Of a DNA stretch of 64,000 bases, positions 42,707 to 49,911 are shown in pieces. The stretch's first letter is position 1; the number at the start of each line of letters is the position of its first letter. A program made the translations under genes and the position numbers. The stretch lies in NCBI RefSeq assembly GCF_031846165.1, contig NZ_JAVRIE010000007.1:236926-300925 (forward strand), in the 5' to 3' direction. The notes under the pieces are model-generated. The model was not told the origin of the DNA. It ran no database searches and saw only the letters and a program-made list of their open reading frames with translations. The DNA comes from Glaciecola blandensis (GTDB lineage: Bacteria; Pseudomonadota; Gammaproteobacteria; Enterobacterales; Alteromonadaceae).

Positions 42707-43111
42707 ATGAGTGAACATGATGCAAATGAATGGTATGAATTCAACAAAGAGACAATTGAAGCCTTAATTGCTGACGGCAGTGATGTGTCACAAGCACACC
42801 AAATCGAGCACCACCTAGCTAGCTCGGATTTTGATGCTTTAGAGAAAGCGGCAGTTGATGCCTTCAAGGCAGGCTTTGAAGTCACTGATGCTGAAGAATT
42901 AGTGCTTGACGATGGTGGCACAGTCTTTTGCTTCGACGCTGTTGTAGAGAAAAAATTAGATGTTGACGTTTTTAACGCCGATGCCGATAAGCTGATAGCT
43001 ATCGCAGATAAACACAAGGTCTATTACGATGGTTGGGGCACATACTTTATCGGCGAAGGTGCGTTAGAGCGCGATGAAGTTGGCCAAATCGATTATGACG
43101 ACGATTATTAA
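42707..43111 (+). CDS. rraB: Ribonuclease E inhibitor RraB
   Basis: 134-aa acidic protein that binds RNase E and remodels the degradosome in E. coli. Shared motifs: IEHHLASSDFDALEKAAVDA (about residues 38-57), EVTDAEEL, and YDGWGTYF (about 108-115), with an acidic tail ending DDDY. Ribosome site GAGGAAGG 9 bp before the ATG. Probably cotranscribed with plsC. Confidence 0.93.
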   Translation: MSEHDANEWYEFNKETIEALIADGSDVSQAHQIEHHLASSDFDALEKAAVDAFKAGFEVTDAEELVLDDGGTVFCFDAVVEKKLDVDVFNADADKLIAIADKHKVYYDGWGTYFIGEGALERDEVGQIDYDDDY

Positions 43112-43248
43112 CGCCATAGCTTCATGGTAATCGCTAATTAGATCGACGGCAGCGCCACTTTTACAGATAGAGCCATATATATCAGCCTGTTGCCTAGGAC
43201 AGCTTGATGTTTTACCCTAAGACGGGTCAGTAGTCATAAAGGTCGGGA

Positions 43249-44697
43249 ATGCACGGGACAGTCGGAAACTCAAAGTTTACTCAATCAATTCTTGATATCG
43301 TTAATCTTATTGATGGCAAGTCGCCTTTGCAAGATTCACTTTTTGAAGAAGCCTCTGTATTTTTTGAGAACCAAGAAACGGACCAAAAGCGCCTGACGAC
43401 ACTCGATACCGAAATACAAAGACTCACCAAAGCTGTTCAGTCTTCAAATAAAAAGACCGCTAGCTTGTCAACGGACGCGCTAAAAAAAGCAAAACTGAAG
43501 TTCAAGAAAGAAAAGGATCTGCAGGAACAAGAAAGGCTGAAACGCCTGCGTCGAGTGTCGGAAATTGGTGAGAAGATCATACGCCTTTCGGAAAGTGAAG
43601 ACTGGGAGAAAACACAAACATCAAGTGCCCGAATGTTGGGAACTTTACACCTATTGTGCCCCACTGAAGGCTTTAAGGTATTACAAACTAAACAACGTTT
43701 TAAGCCGGCTTACAAATCAATTTTGGCAATGCGCTTATTAGATAAGCTACTGGATAAAAATCAAATTGATTCTAGCTACATTTCTGCTCGCTATGATCCT
43801 AATGCAAGATACACCGATGCTAGAACTGAACTCACGCCGTTTCAAATTGACGTCGCCATCCCAATAATCACCGCTGCTATATTCCAAGATATTGGCTTAC
43901 TGCACCCTAAGGCTCAAGAAATATTGAAGGGGCGAGATGGTAAACGCGACGAATATGCTGTCCTTGATAAAGAAACACGGATTGAATTATTAAAAACCAA
44001 TTACAAGTACACCTTAGAATATGTGAAATATGGCCTAGGAATGGAGCAGTACGTCGGAAATTCAAAGCCCGAAAGAGCAGAGTTTATTGCTAAGGAAGAA
44101 CAAAAGCTCAAATTAACAGTGGACTTATTAGTGGGTGCACAAAAGCCCAAAAATGGGATCGGTAACTTAATCAAAATCCCACAAATTTATGCTTCTTTTA
44201 TTTTTTCAGCGAAACCCGACCAAACTCTATTTGATTTGCCTAAGGCTGGTTTGCTCATTACCAAGGCAGCAAAACAGTCATCACTAAGTGAATTAGCCGT
44301 TGATAGTTTATTGAAAATTTTAGGCCACTTTCCACAAGGATACGGCGTCACCTATATTGCTGAAAATCCTGATGGTACTAAATCTGATTCATTTGAATAT
44401 GCGATTGTAGTTGAACTCAATCCAGAAAATATATTTGAGCCTGTCTGCCGAATTGCGACCAAAAACCTTACCTTTGTCGGAAATGGATCGACTATGGTCA
44501 TCCCCGCAAAGCGCAATCTTTATTATCCCGAACCCAGAAAGCAATTAGAAAGAATCGATCCGGAAAGGCTTAAGTTGATACTGAAAAAGCTTGTGTCGAA
44601 CTATGAAGAGCGCAAGGATCTTGAATTGATTCCAAGCCATTGGGACCCTCACACCTTTTTCCAGTATGAAAAATTACAAAACCTTTGGAAAAACTAA
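43249..44697 (+). CDS. Unrecognised 482-aa protein, possible degenerate HD-domain family
   Basis: I cannot assign this protein. Residues 45-125 are highly charged and probably coiled coil (for example KLKFKKEKDLQEQERLKRLR). The middle, helical, contains AIPIITAAIFQDIGLLHPKA, which occupies the place of an HD motif but has QD instead of HD. The region from about 355 (LKILGHFPQGYGVTYIAENP) resembles the C-terminal beta extension of many HD-GYP proteins. No signal peptide or membrane helix. Upstream 137-bp gap is unremarkable. Confidence 0.6.
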   Translation: MHGTVGNSKFTQSILDIVNLIDGKSPLQDSLFEEASVFFENQETDQKRLTTLDTEIQRLTKAVQSSNKKTASLSTDALKKAKLKFKKEKDLQEQERLKRLRRVSEIGEKIIRLSESEDWEKTQTSSARMLGTLHLLCPTEGFKVLQTKQRFKPAYKSILAMRLLDKLLDKNQIDSSYISARYDPNARYTDARTELTPFQIDVAIPIITAAIFQDIGLLHPKAQEILKGRDGKRDEYAVLDKETRIELLKTNYKYTLEYVKYGLGMEQYVGNSKPERAEFIAKEEQKLKLTVDLLVGAQKPKNGIGNLIKIPQIYASFIFSAKPDQTLFDLPKAGLLITKAAKQSSLSELAVDSLLKILGHFPQGYGVTYIAENPDGTKSDSFEYAIVVELNPENIFEPVCRIATKNLTFVGNGSTMVIPAKRNLYYPEPRKQLERIDPERLKLILKKLVSNYEERKDLELIPSHWDPHTFFQYEKLQNLWKN

Positions 44698-44736
44698 TAT
44701 AGCCAAAAAACGCTGTTTGTTACAAGCTAGAAGCAA

Positions 44737-44766
44737 AAAGCCAATCAACAACATGTGATTGGCTTT
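44737..44766. terminator. Bidirectional terminator
   Basis: An 11-bp perfect stem, AAAGCCAATCA (44737-44747) and TGATTGGCTTT (44756-44766), 8-nt loop, between the convergent 482-aa and PEP-CTERM-like genes. The minus-strand side has a five-T run, the plus side three Ts. Confidence 0.75.
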
Positions 44767-44793
44767 CTATATCTCAAAGCTTTATAGCCAAGC

Positions 44794-45333
44794 TTATGCT
44801 TTACGCTTTCTTGTCATGTAAACGCCACCTAATAGCACCAAGGAAAACAATACAATTGTTGAAGGTGCTGGCACTGGTTTAGAGTCGTAAGAAATACTGC
44901 CTGATAACACGTTAATAGTACCGCAACAGTTTACCCTGCTTGAAGAGTCAAAAGAGAGGTTCAATAAACCGTCACTGATAAGCGCAGCAAAATCTGCTGC
45001 TGAGATTATAGCAACACCAGTTAAAGTTGATCTAGATTGATTGCCAATATCACCAGCAAAATTAAATAAGTCATTGGCAGTGTTGCCATCAAATACTCTT
45101 CCTAGACTGAAAGCGTCAAAAAGAATATCGAGGTACTCAAAATTACTGTTAAAATCACCATTTACAGAAAGCGTAACAGTTGCATTACCCGTAATAGTGG
45201 AAGGAACAACTAGATTATTGAACGAGATTGTCGGCCCAGAACCAGAGGCTGATGAAGGTCCAAACGTTATTAACGCAGCGTTAGCTGAACCACCAACAAG
45301 CAAAAACATACATACAATCAACAGTTTTTTCAT
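44794..45333 (-). CDS. PEP-CTERM-like exported protein
   Basis: 179-aa secreted protein: signal peptide (1-19, ending ANA), a Ser/Gly/Asn-rich beta-type body, and a C-terminal sorting tail: VPAPSTIVLFSLVLLGGVYM followed by TRKRKA. The tail has the PEP-CTERM pattern (short proline motif, hydrophobic helix, basic end), but with PAP in place of PEP. Such proteins are cut and anchored by an exosortase; none is encoded here. Two adjacent Cys (NCCG) may form a disulfide. Role possibly envelope or matrix. Confidence 0.75.
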   Translation of the reverse strand: MKKLLIVCMFLLVGGSANAALITFGPSSASGSGPTISFNNLVVPSTITGNATVTLSVNGDFNSNFEYLDILFDAFSLGRVFDGNTANDLFNFAGDIGNQSRSTLTGVAIISAADFAALISDGLLNLSFDSSSRVNCCGTINVLSGSISYDSKPVPAPSTIVLFSLVLLGGVYMTRKRKA

Positions 45334-45471
45334 AAATATTTCCCTAATTTACTTTTTACAATCTGAATGCAATAGTTAGGCCACACATTTAATATAACAA
45401 TATCAATAACTTAAGGTGGGTGGAAATAAAAATGTAAAATAACCTGACGGAAGTATTGTCATCAAAATAGA

Positions 45472-46584
45472 TCAAACGTCACATAAAGCTTGCTCCACAT
45501 CATCAAGAATATCTTCCGTCCGCTCACAACCCACGCTAAATCGAATCACACCTTCAGCAATGTTATCGGTTCCCCATCGTGCCCGTCTCTCAGCCATACT
45601 ATGCACACCACCAAAACTGGTTGCTTCGTATACCAATTTGCACGCATTGAGAAAATTCTCTGCAGCTTCTTTATCAGATAGTTCAAAGCTGATTATAAAG
45701 CCGAATAAATCTTGTTGCTTCTTGGCTATCTTATATGAGGGATCAGAAACTAAACCTGGATAACGGACAGACACCACTTTTTGATGTTCTGACAAGTATT
45801 CAGCCAAACGCATAGCATTCTCACACATACGTTGTAATCGCATATCGAGTGTTGACAGACTACGGTGAACCAGCCAAGTTTCCATCGGCCCTGGAATATT
45901 GCCAGAGTACTTTCGCCACTCTCTTATTTTATCGCTCAGCGCGCTGTTTTTTGTTGAAACATGGCCAAATACAACATCTGAATGGCCATTCACTGATTTT
46001 GTATCAGCACATAAACTGATGTCTGCACCTAAGGCCAAGGGTTGTTGGCCGAGAAACGTCAGTGTTGTATTATCGATTGCTAGTAAACAATTTTGAGTGT
46101 GCGCACGCTCAGCCGCTTCTCGGATATCAAAAGTGTCTAGCATCGGATTGCTGGGAGTTTCGAGTAAAGCAAGATCAACCCCTGCAAAATCGAAGTGTTC
46201 AATATCTTTCGTTGCAATTGTCTGTAAATTCACGCCAAAACGAACCAAGTATTGTTCAGTATAATAGCGCACAGGAGCATAGCCATCGCTTGGTAATAAT
46301 ATAGTATCCCCTGGCTTCACTAAACTTGTCAGGATCGCGGCTGCAGCGGCCATGCCAGAAGGAAATATACTCGTCTCACCTCCCTCAAGTTGAGATAAAC
46401 CAAGTTCCAGATCCCGCCAAGTTGGATGATCAAAGCGTCCATACTGAAACGCTGTAGGGTCCACATCACCTGAGAGGTGAAAGGTGCTGGCAAACTCTGG
46501 ACCTCGTCTAAAACTTTTTCCTTGTTCAGGTGGTGGTGCACCAGCATTAATGCTCAGTGTGGCTAAGCTTGGCTTCTTCGTCAT
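45472..46584 (-). CDS. Cys/Met metabolism PLP-dependent enzyme
   Basis: 370-aa cytosolic enzyme of the trans-sulfuration family (cystathionine gamma-synthase/lyase, methionine gamma-lyase type). PLP features: SGMAAAAAI near residues 75-83, ETPSNPMLD, IDNTTLTF, and the Schiff-base Lys in CADTKSVNGHSDVV. It is slightly shorter than the family norm, and the N-terminal tetramer loop reads FQYGRFDHPTWRDLE. Substrate cannot be fixed; a cystathionine beta/gamma-lyase is likely. Divergent from the GlyGly-CTERM gene. Confidence 0.85.
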   Translation of the reverse strand: MTKKPSLATLSINAGAPPPEQGKSFRRGPEFASTFHLSGDVDPTAFQYGRFDHPTWRDLELGLSQLEGGETSIFPSGMAAAAAILTSLVKPGDTILLPSDGYAPVRYYTEQYLVRFGVNLQTIATKDIEHFDFAGVDLALLETPSNPMLDTFDIREAAERAHTQNCLLAIDNTTLTFLGQQPLALGADISLCADTKSVNGHSDVVFGHVSTKNSALSDKIREWRKYSGNIPGPMETWLVHRSLSTLDMRLQRMCENAMRLAEYLSEHQKVVSVRYPGLVSDPSYKIAKKQQDLFGFIISFELSDKEAAENFLNACKLVYEATSFGGVHSMAERRARWGTDNIAEGVIRFSVGCERTEDILDDVEQALCDV

Positions 46585-46699
46585 AGCAAACTCAATAAAT
46601 AAGGTATGTTAAACAGGATATTAGCACACACTTCGACAAAATTTAGCAGTTCATAAAGCAACAAATACTTCAGTTTGCAACAAACCTAGTCAGCTAAGG

Positions 46700-46743
46700 T
46701 TCAGGTAAATTTCAGTTTCGGTTCAGCTTCACCCTTGCATACT
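46700..46743 (+). promoter_or_regulatory. Three direct repeats with 11-bp period before a candidate -10
   Basis: TTCAG occurs at 46700, 46711 and 46722, exactly one helical turn apart, as in binding sites of OmpR/PhoB-class response regulators. CATACT at 46738-46743 could be the -10, so the third repeat overlaps the -35 region of the GlyGly-CTERM gene. Factor unknown. Confidence 0.45.
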
Positions 46744-46776
46744 GACTATCAAGCATTACACCTAAGGGCTTACATT

Positions 46777-47529
46777 ATGAAATTTATAACTAGCAAAACA
46801 CTTTTTTCCATCGCGATGGTAAGCAGCATAGTATTTACTGGTGATCTGTTTGCTAATCAAGACACATCATCAGCATTGGTGAAGTCGAAAGAGTATCAAC
46901 CCAACATAGTGGATGCTGCTGGCGAAAAACAAATTAAATATAAAACCGCTGAGCAAGGAAAAATCACAAATAGCGCAGCAACAAAAGCAGAACTAAACCT
47001 AAAGAAAAATGTAGCTCCTTTAACAAGAGAAACGGCAAGAAGCTATGATGATCCAGATTTTTGGATTTACGATAGCTACGTTACTTTAGACAATGACATC
47101 GATTATGACGGCTACTATTCATCGTTCACGATAGAGTTTGACGTAGACACAATATACCAACGTGCAGCGATTTATGCAGAAATATACTCAAGCACAAATG
47201 ATACATTTACACCTTTTTATACCACCGACATCTATTATATCAACGGTGACAATACGCAAGATGCAATTGTGGTGGAAAACTCATTAATCACCGGCTTTCC
47301 AAGCAATGATTATGAAATAATGATTGTGATTTACGATGCTGATACAGATGAAGTTGTGGCGGTATCGGATGGTACGGACGATGCAGATTTAGCGTTTATC
47401 AGCTTGGAAAGTGAAAACTATGAGTATGTTGAACCTGTTGATGTGATTGTTGTGGAGAACGGCGGTTCATTTGGTAGCTGGTTACTCGCAGGGCTAGGTC
47501 TTGTTGCCTTGAGACGCGCTATTAAATAA
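46777..47529 (+). CDS. GlyGly-CTERM (rhombosortase-sorted) exported protein
   Basis: 250-aa secreted protein: signal peptide (about 1-27), a linker rich in Lys/Ala, a beta-rich domain full of Asp/Tyr (about 90-220), and a C-terminal tail ENGGSFGSWLLAGLGLVALR followed by RAIK. That tail is the GlyGly-CTERM pattern, recognised by rhombosortase. A TMD-less interior with many YDADT/DDADL acidic clusters suggests calcium binding, but this is inference. ATG 46777 with AAGGG 8 bp upstream. Followed by a strong terminator. Confidence 0.78.
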   Translation: MKFITSKTLFSIAMVSSIVFTGDLFANQDTSSALVKSKEYQPNIVDAAGEKQIKYKTAEQGKITNSAATKAELNLKKNVAPLTRETARSYDDPDFWIYDSYVTLDNDIDYDGYYSSFTIEFDVDTIYQRAAIYAEIYSSTNDTFTPFYTTDIYYINGDNTQDAIVVENSLITGFPSNDYEIMIVIYDADTDEVVAVSDGTDDADLAFISLESENYEYVEPVDVIVVENGGSFGSWLLAGLGLVALRRAIK

Positions 47530-47547
47530 TATGTCAGAAAAGACAAT

Positions 47548-47600
47548 AAAAAGCCCTGATTGCATTTCATCTAAAAGAATCGTCACAATCAGGGCTTTTT
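47548..47600. terminator. Strong bidirectional terminator
   Basis: A perfect 15-bp stem, AAAAAGCCCTGATTG (47548-47562) and CAATCAGGGCTTTTT (47586-47600), 23-nt loop. Runs of five As and five Ts serve both convergent genes (GlyGly-CTERM and prolyl oligopeptidase). Confidence 0.9.
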
Positions 47601-47624
47601 CAATACATTTGTAAAGTAGCTACC

Positions 47625-49826
47625 TTACTCTTCAATCCCGTGTGATAGAAGCGTAAATGCGTACTCTTCAGCATAGTCACGCAAGCGACCATAACGACCA
47701 CTATTCGAGAAATGCCCCGCACCCATGTTGATGCGCATGACCAAGAGGTTATTGTCAGTCTTCAACTCACGCATTTTCGCTGTCCATTTGGCAGGCTCCC
47801 AATAAGTCACACGAGGATCATTCAGACCGCCAGTCACCAACATTGGCGGATAATCTCTCGCAACGATATTGTCATATGGCGAATAGCTTTTTATGTAGTC
47901 GAATGCAACGGGATCTTCGATTGGGTTGCCCCACTCTGACCACTCCGGTGGCGTCAACGGTAAACTTGCGTCCAACATAGTGTTAAGTACATCGACAAAC
48001 GGCACGCCCAAATTTACAGAGCTCCACAATTCCGGAGCCTGAATCACAACGGCACCCATTAATTCGCCACCTGCGCTACGACCCGAAATGCTAATATTCC
48101 CTTCTGCAACATAGTCTTCACTGATCAAGTGACGAGCGACATCCACAAAATCATTGAAGGTATTCATGCGTTTATCTAGTTTCCCGTCAAGATACCATTG
48201 ATGTCCTAACATATCGCTGCCACGCACATGCGCAATAGCGTATGAAAAGCCTCTATCCAATAAGCTTAATCTTAATGTTGAAAAGCGCGGTGTGACAGTT
48301 GAGCCATACGCACCATAACCGTACAACATCATCGGCTGACTACCATCCTTTTTAAAGTCCTTGTGATACACCAAGGTAACGGGGACTTCGATACCATCAC
48401 GACTTGGTGCCATTATGCGCTCTGTACGATATTGAGACTTATCATATCCCGACGGTATCTCTTGAACTTTTTTAGTTTGCAGCTCTTTCTTGCCGACATG
48501 ATAGTCAAACACGGTGTTTGGCGTAATCATTGACGTGTAGTTTAAACGCACAAAGTCTTGTGAAAACTCTGGGTTGTTGCCCAAGCTGATGGTGAACACA
48601 TTTTCTGGAAACGCAATATCGTGTGAACTGTCTTTGTAGTCGCTGATAGTCACTTTCTCAATCCCTTTCTCGCGGAATGAGATAACCATAAACTCCTTAA
48701 ATACAGACATGCCTTTTAGATAAAGATCGTTTGAACCTGCGATAACTGTTTCCCACTTATCATAGCTAGGGTCGGCATCCGATACCTTGGCCATGCGTGA
48801 ATTCACGTGAGTATCGTTGGCAATGATATAGAAATAACCATTGGCATGATCTACATTATTGAGAAAACCTTGCTCTCTCGATACGAGTTTAGTGGGTGTC
48901 GCGAATAAATCATTGGCGGGAACCACAAAAGTTTCGACCGTTTCACTTTGTCCACTAGCAATGATCAAGTATTCTTCGCTTGAGGACATATCAAACTGAA
49001 TAAAGAAACCGTCGTCATTTTCAGTATGAATGATTTTATCTTCAGATGAATTTGTCCCCAAAGAATGCACGTTGACACTCTTTGTAAACCAACGCTCGTC
49101 ATCTAACCGCCCGTAAACTAGAGTTTTATTATCAGCGCCAAAAACCAAATCGCCATTGGTATCGCTTAATTCATCAGATAAAAGCTCACCCGTATTTAAG
49201 TCTTTAATGACTATTTTATAGCGTTCATCACCGTTCGTATTATATGAGTAGGCTAAAAATTGATTATTTGGGCTAATTTCCCAATCACCCATTGTGTAAT
49301 AATCATGCGGCTTAGCCAACTCAGTCACACTCATAAAAACTTCTTCTTTGTCGCTGTCCAACTTTCGACGACTATAGGTACGATACTCTTCACCTTCCTT
49401 GTAGAAGGATTTATATTCGTAACCGTTTTCGACCCAAGGAACTGATGAATCTTGATCGTTGGTTCGCCCTTTAAACTCCTCGAAAATAGTGTCGACAAGG
49501 GCTTTTTTGGGCTCTAGGAAAGCATTAAAATATGCATTTTCTTCATTTAAGTAGTCAATAACTGGCTGGTCGTTTACTTCTGGGTAGCCTTGGTCTTTTA
49601 GCCAGTTGTATGGGTCAGATAAAGTCTTACCATGATATTCTGCGGTATATTCTACTTTTTTTGCCGTTGGCGCAGGAATAGGTAATTCTTTTAAACGCTC
49701 AAAGGTAGGTGAAGTTGCTTTCTTTGTTTCTTGTTTTTCCATTGAACCTTCTTCTGATGGTGTGCAAGCCGCTAATAAAGTCATGCCTGCGAGCATGGCT
49801 ATGGGGCCAAATTTTAAAAATCGCAT
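47625..49826 (-). CDS. Prolyl oligopeptidase-family (S9A) lipoprotein, oligopeptidase B-like
   Basis: 733-aa serine peptidase with a lipoprotein signal (lipobox LLAAC, Cys 21), so it should be membrane-anchored in the periplasm or outer membrane. The N-terminal part is a seven-bladed beta-propeller; the C-terminal alpha/beta hydrolase (about 470-733) has the nucleophile in ISGRSAGGELMG, the Asp in GGLNDPRV and the His in GAGHFSNSGR. The family cleaves short peptides after basic or proline residues. GGAGAT precedes the ATG. Confidence 0.9.
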   Translation of the reverse strand: MRFLKFGPIAMLAGMTLLAACTPSEEGSMEKQETKKATSPTFERLKELPIPAPTAKKVEYTAEYHGKTLSDPYNWLKDQGYPEVNDQPVIDYLNEENAYFNAFLEPKKALVDTIFEEFKGRTNDQDSSVPWVENGYEYKSFYKEGEEYRTYSRRKLDSDKEEVFMSVTELAKPHDYYTMGDWEISPNNQFLAYSYNTNGDERYKIVIKDLNTGELLSDELSDTNGDLVFGADNKTLVYGRLDDERWFTKSVNVHSLGTNSSEDKIIHTENDDGFFIQFDMSSSEEYLIIASGQSETVETFVVPANDLFATPTKLVSREQGFLNNVDHANGYFYIIANDTHVNSRMAKVSDADPSYDKWETVIAGSNDLYLKGMSVFKEFMVISFREKGIEKVTISDYKDSSHDIAFPENVFTISLGNNPEFSQDFVRLNYTSMITPNTVFDYHVGKKELQTKKVQEIPSGYDKSQYRTERIMAPSRDGIEVPVTLVYHKDFKKDGSQPMMLYGYGAYGSTVTPRFSTLRLSLLDRGFSYAIAHVRGSDMLGHQWYLDGKLDKRMNTFNDFVDVARHLISEDYVAEGNISISGRSAGGELMGAVVIQAPELWSSVNLGVPFVDVLNTMLDASLPLTPPEWSEWGNPIEDPVAFDYIKSYSPYDNIVARDYPPMLVTGGLNDPRVTYWEPAKWTAKMRELKTDNNLLVMRINMGAGHFSNSGRYGRLRDYAEEYAFTLLSHGIEE

Positions 49827-49870
49827 GGTATCTCCTTTTTTTTACTGTTGCTTTCTTGCGGAATAAACAA

Positions 49871-49894
49871 AAAAGCCAACACATGTTGGCTTTT
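49871..49894 (-). terminator. Terminator of valS
   Basis: A perfect 10-bp stem, AAAAGCCAAC and GTTGGCTTTT, with loop ACAT, lying 18 bp beyond the valS stop on the minus strand and flanked there by a T-run (TTTTTTGTTT on the minus strand). Confidence 0.85.
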
Positions 49895-49911
49895 CTTACT
49901 TATACATATCG

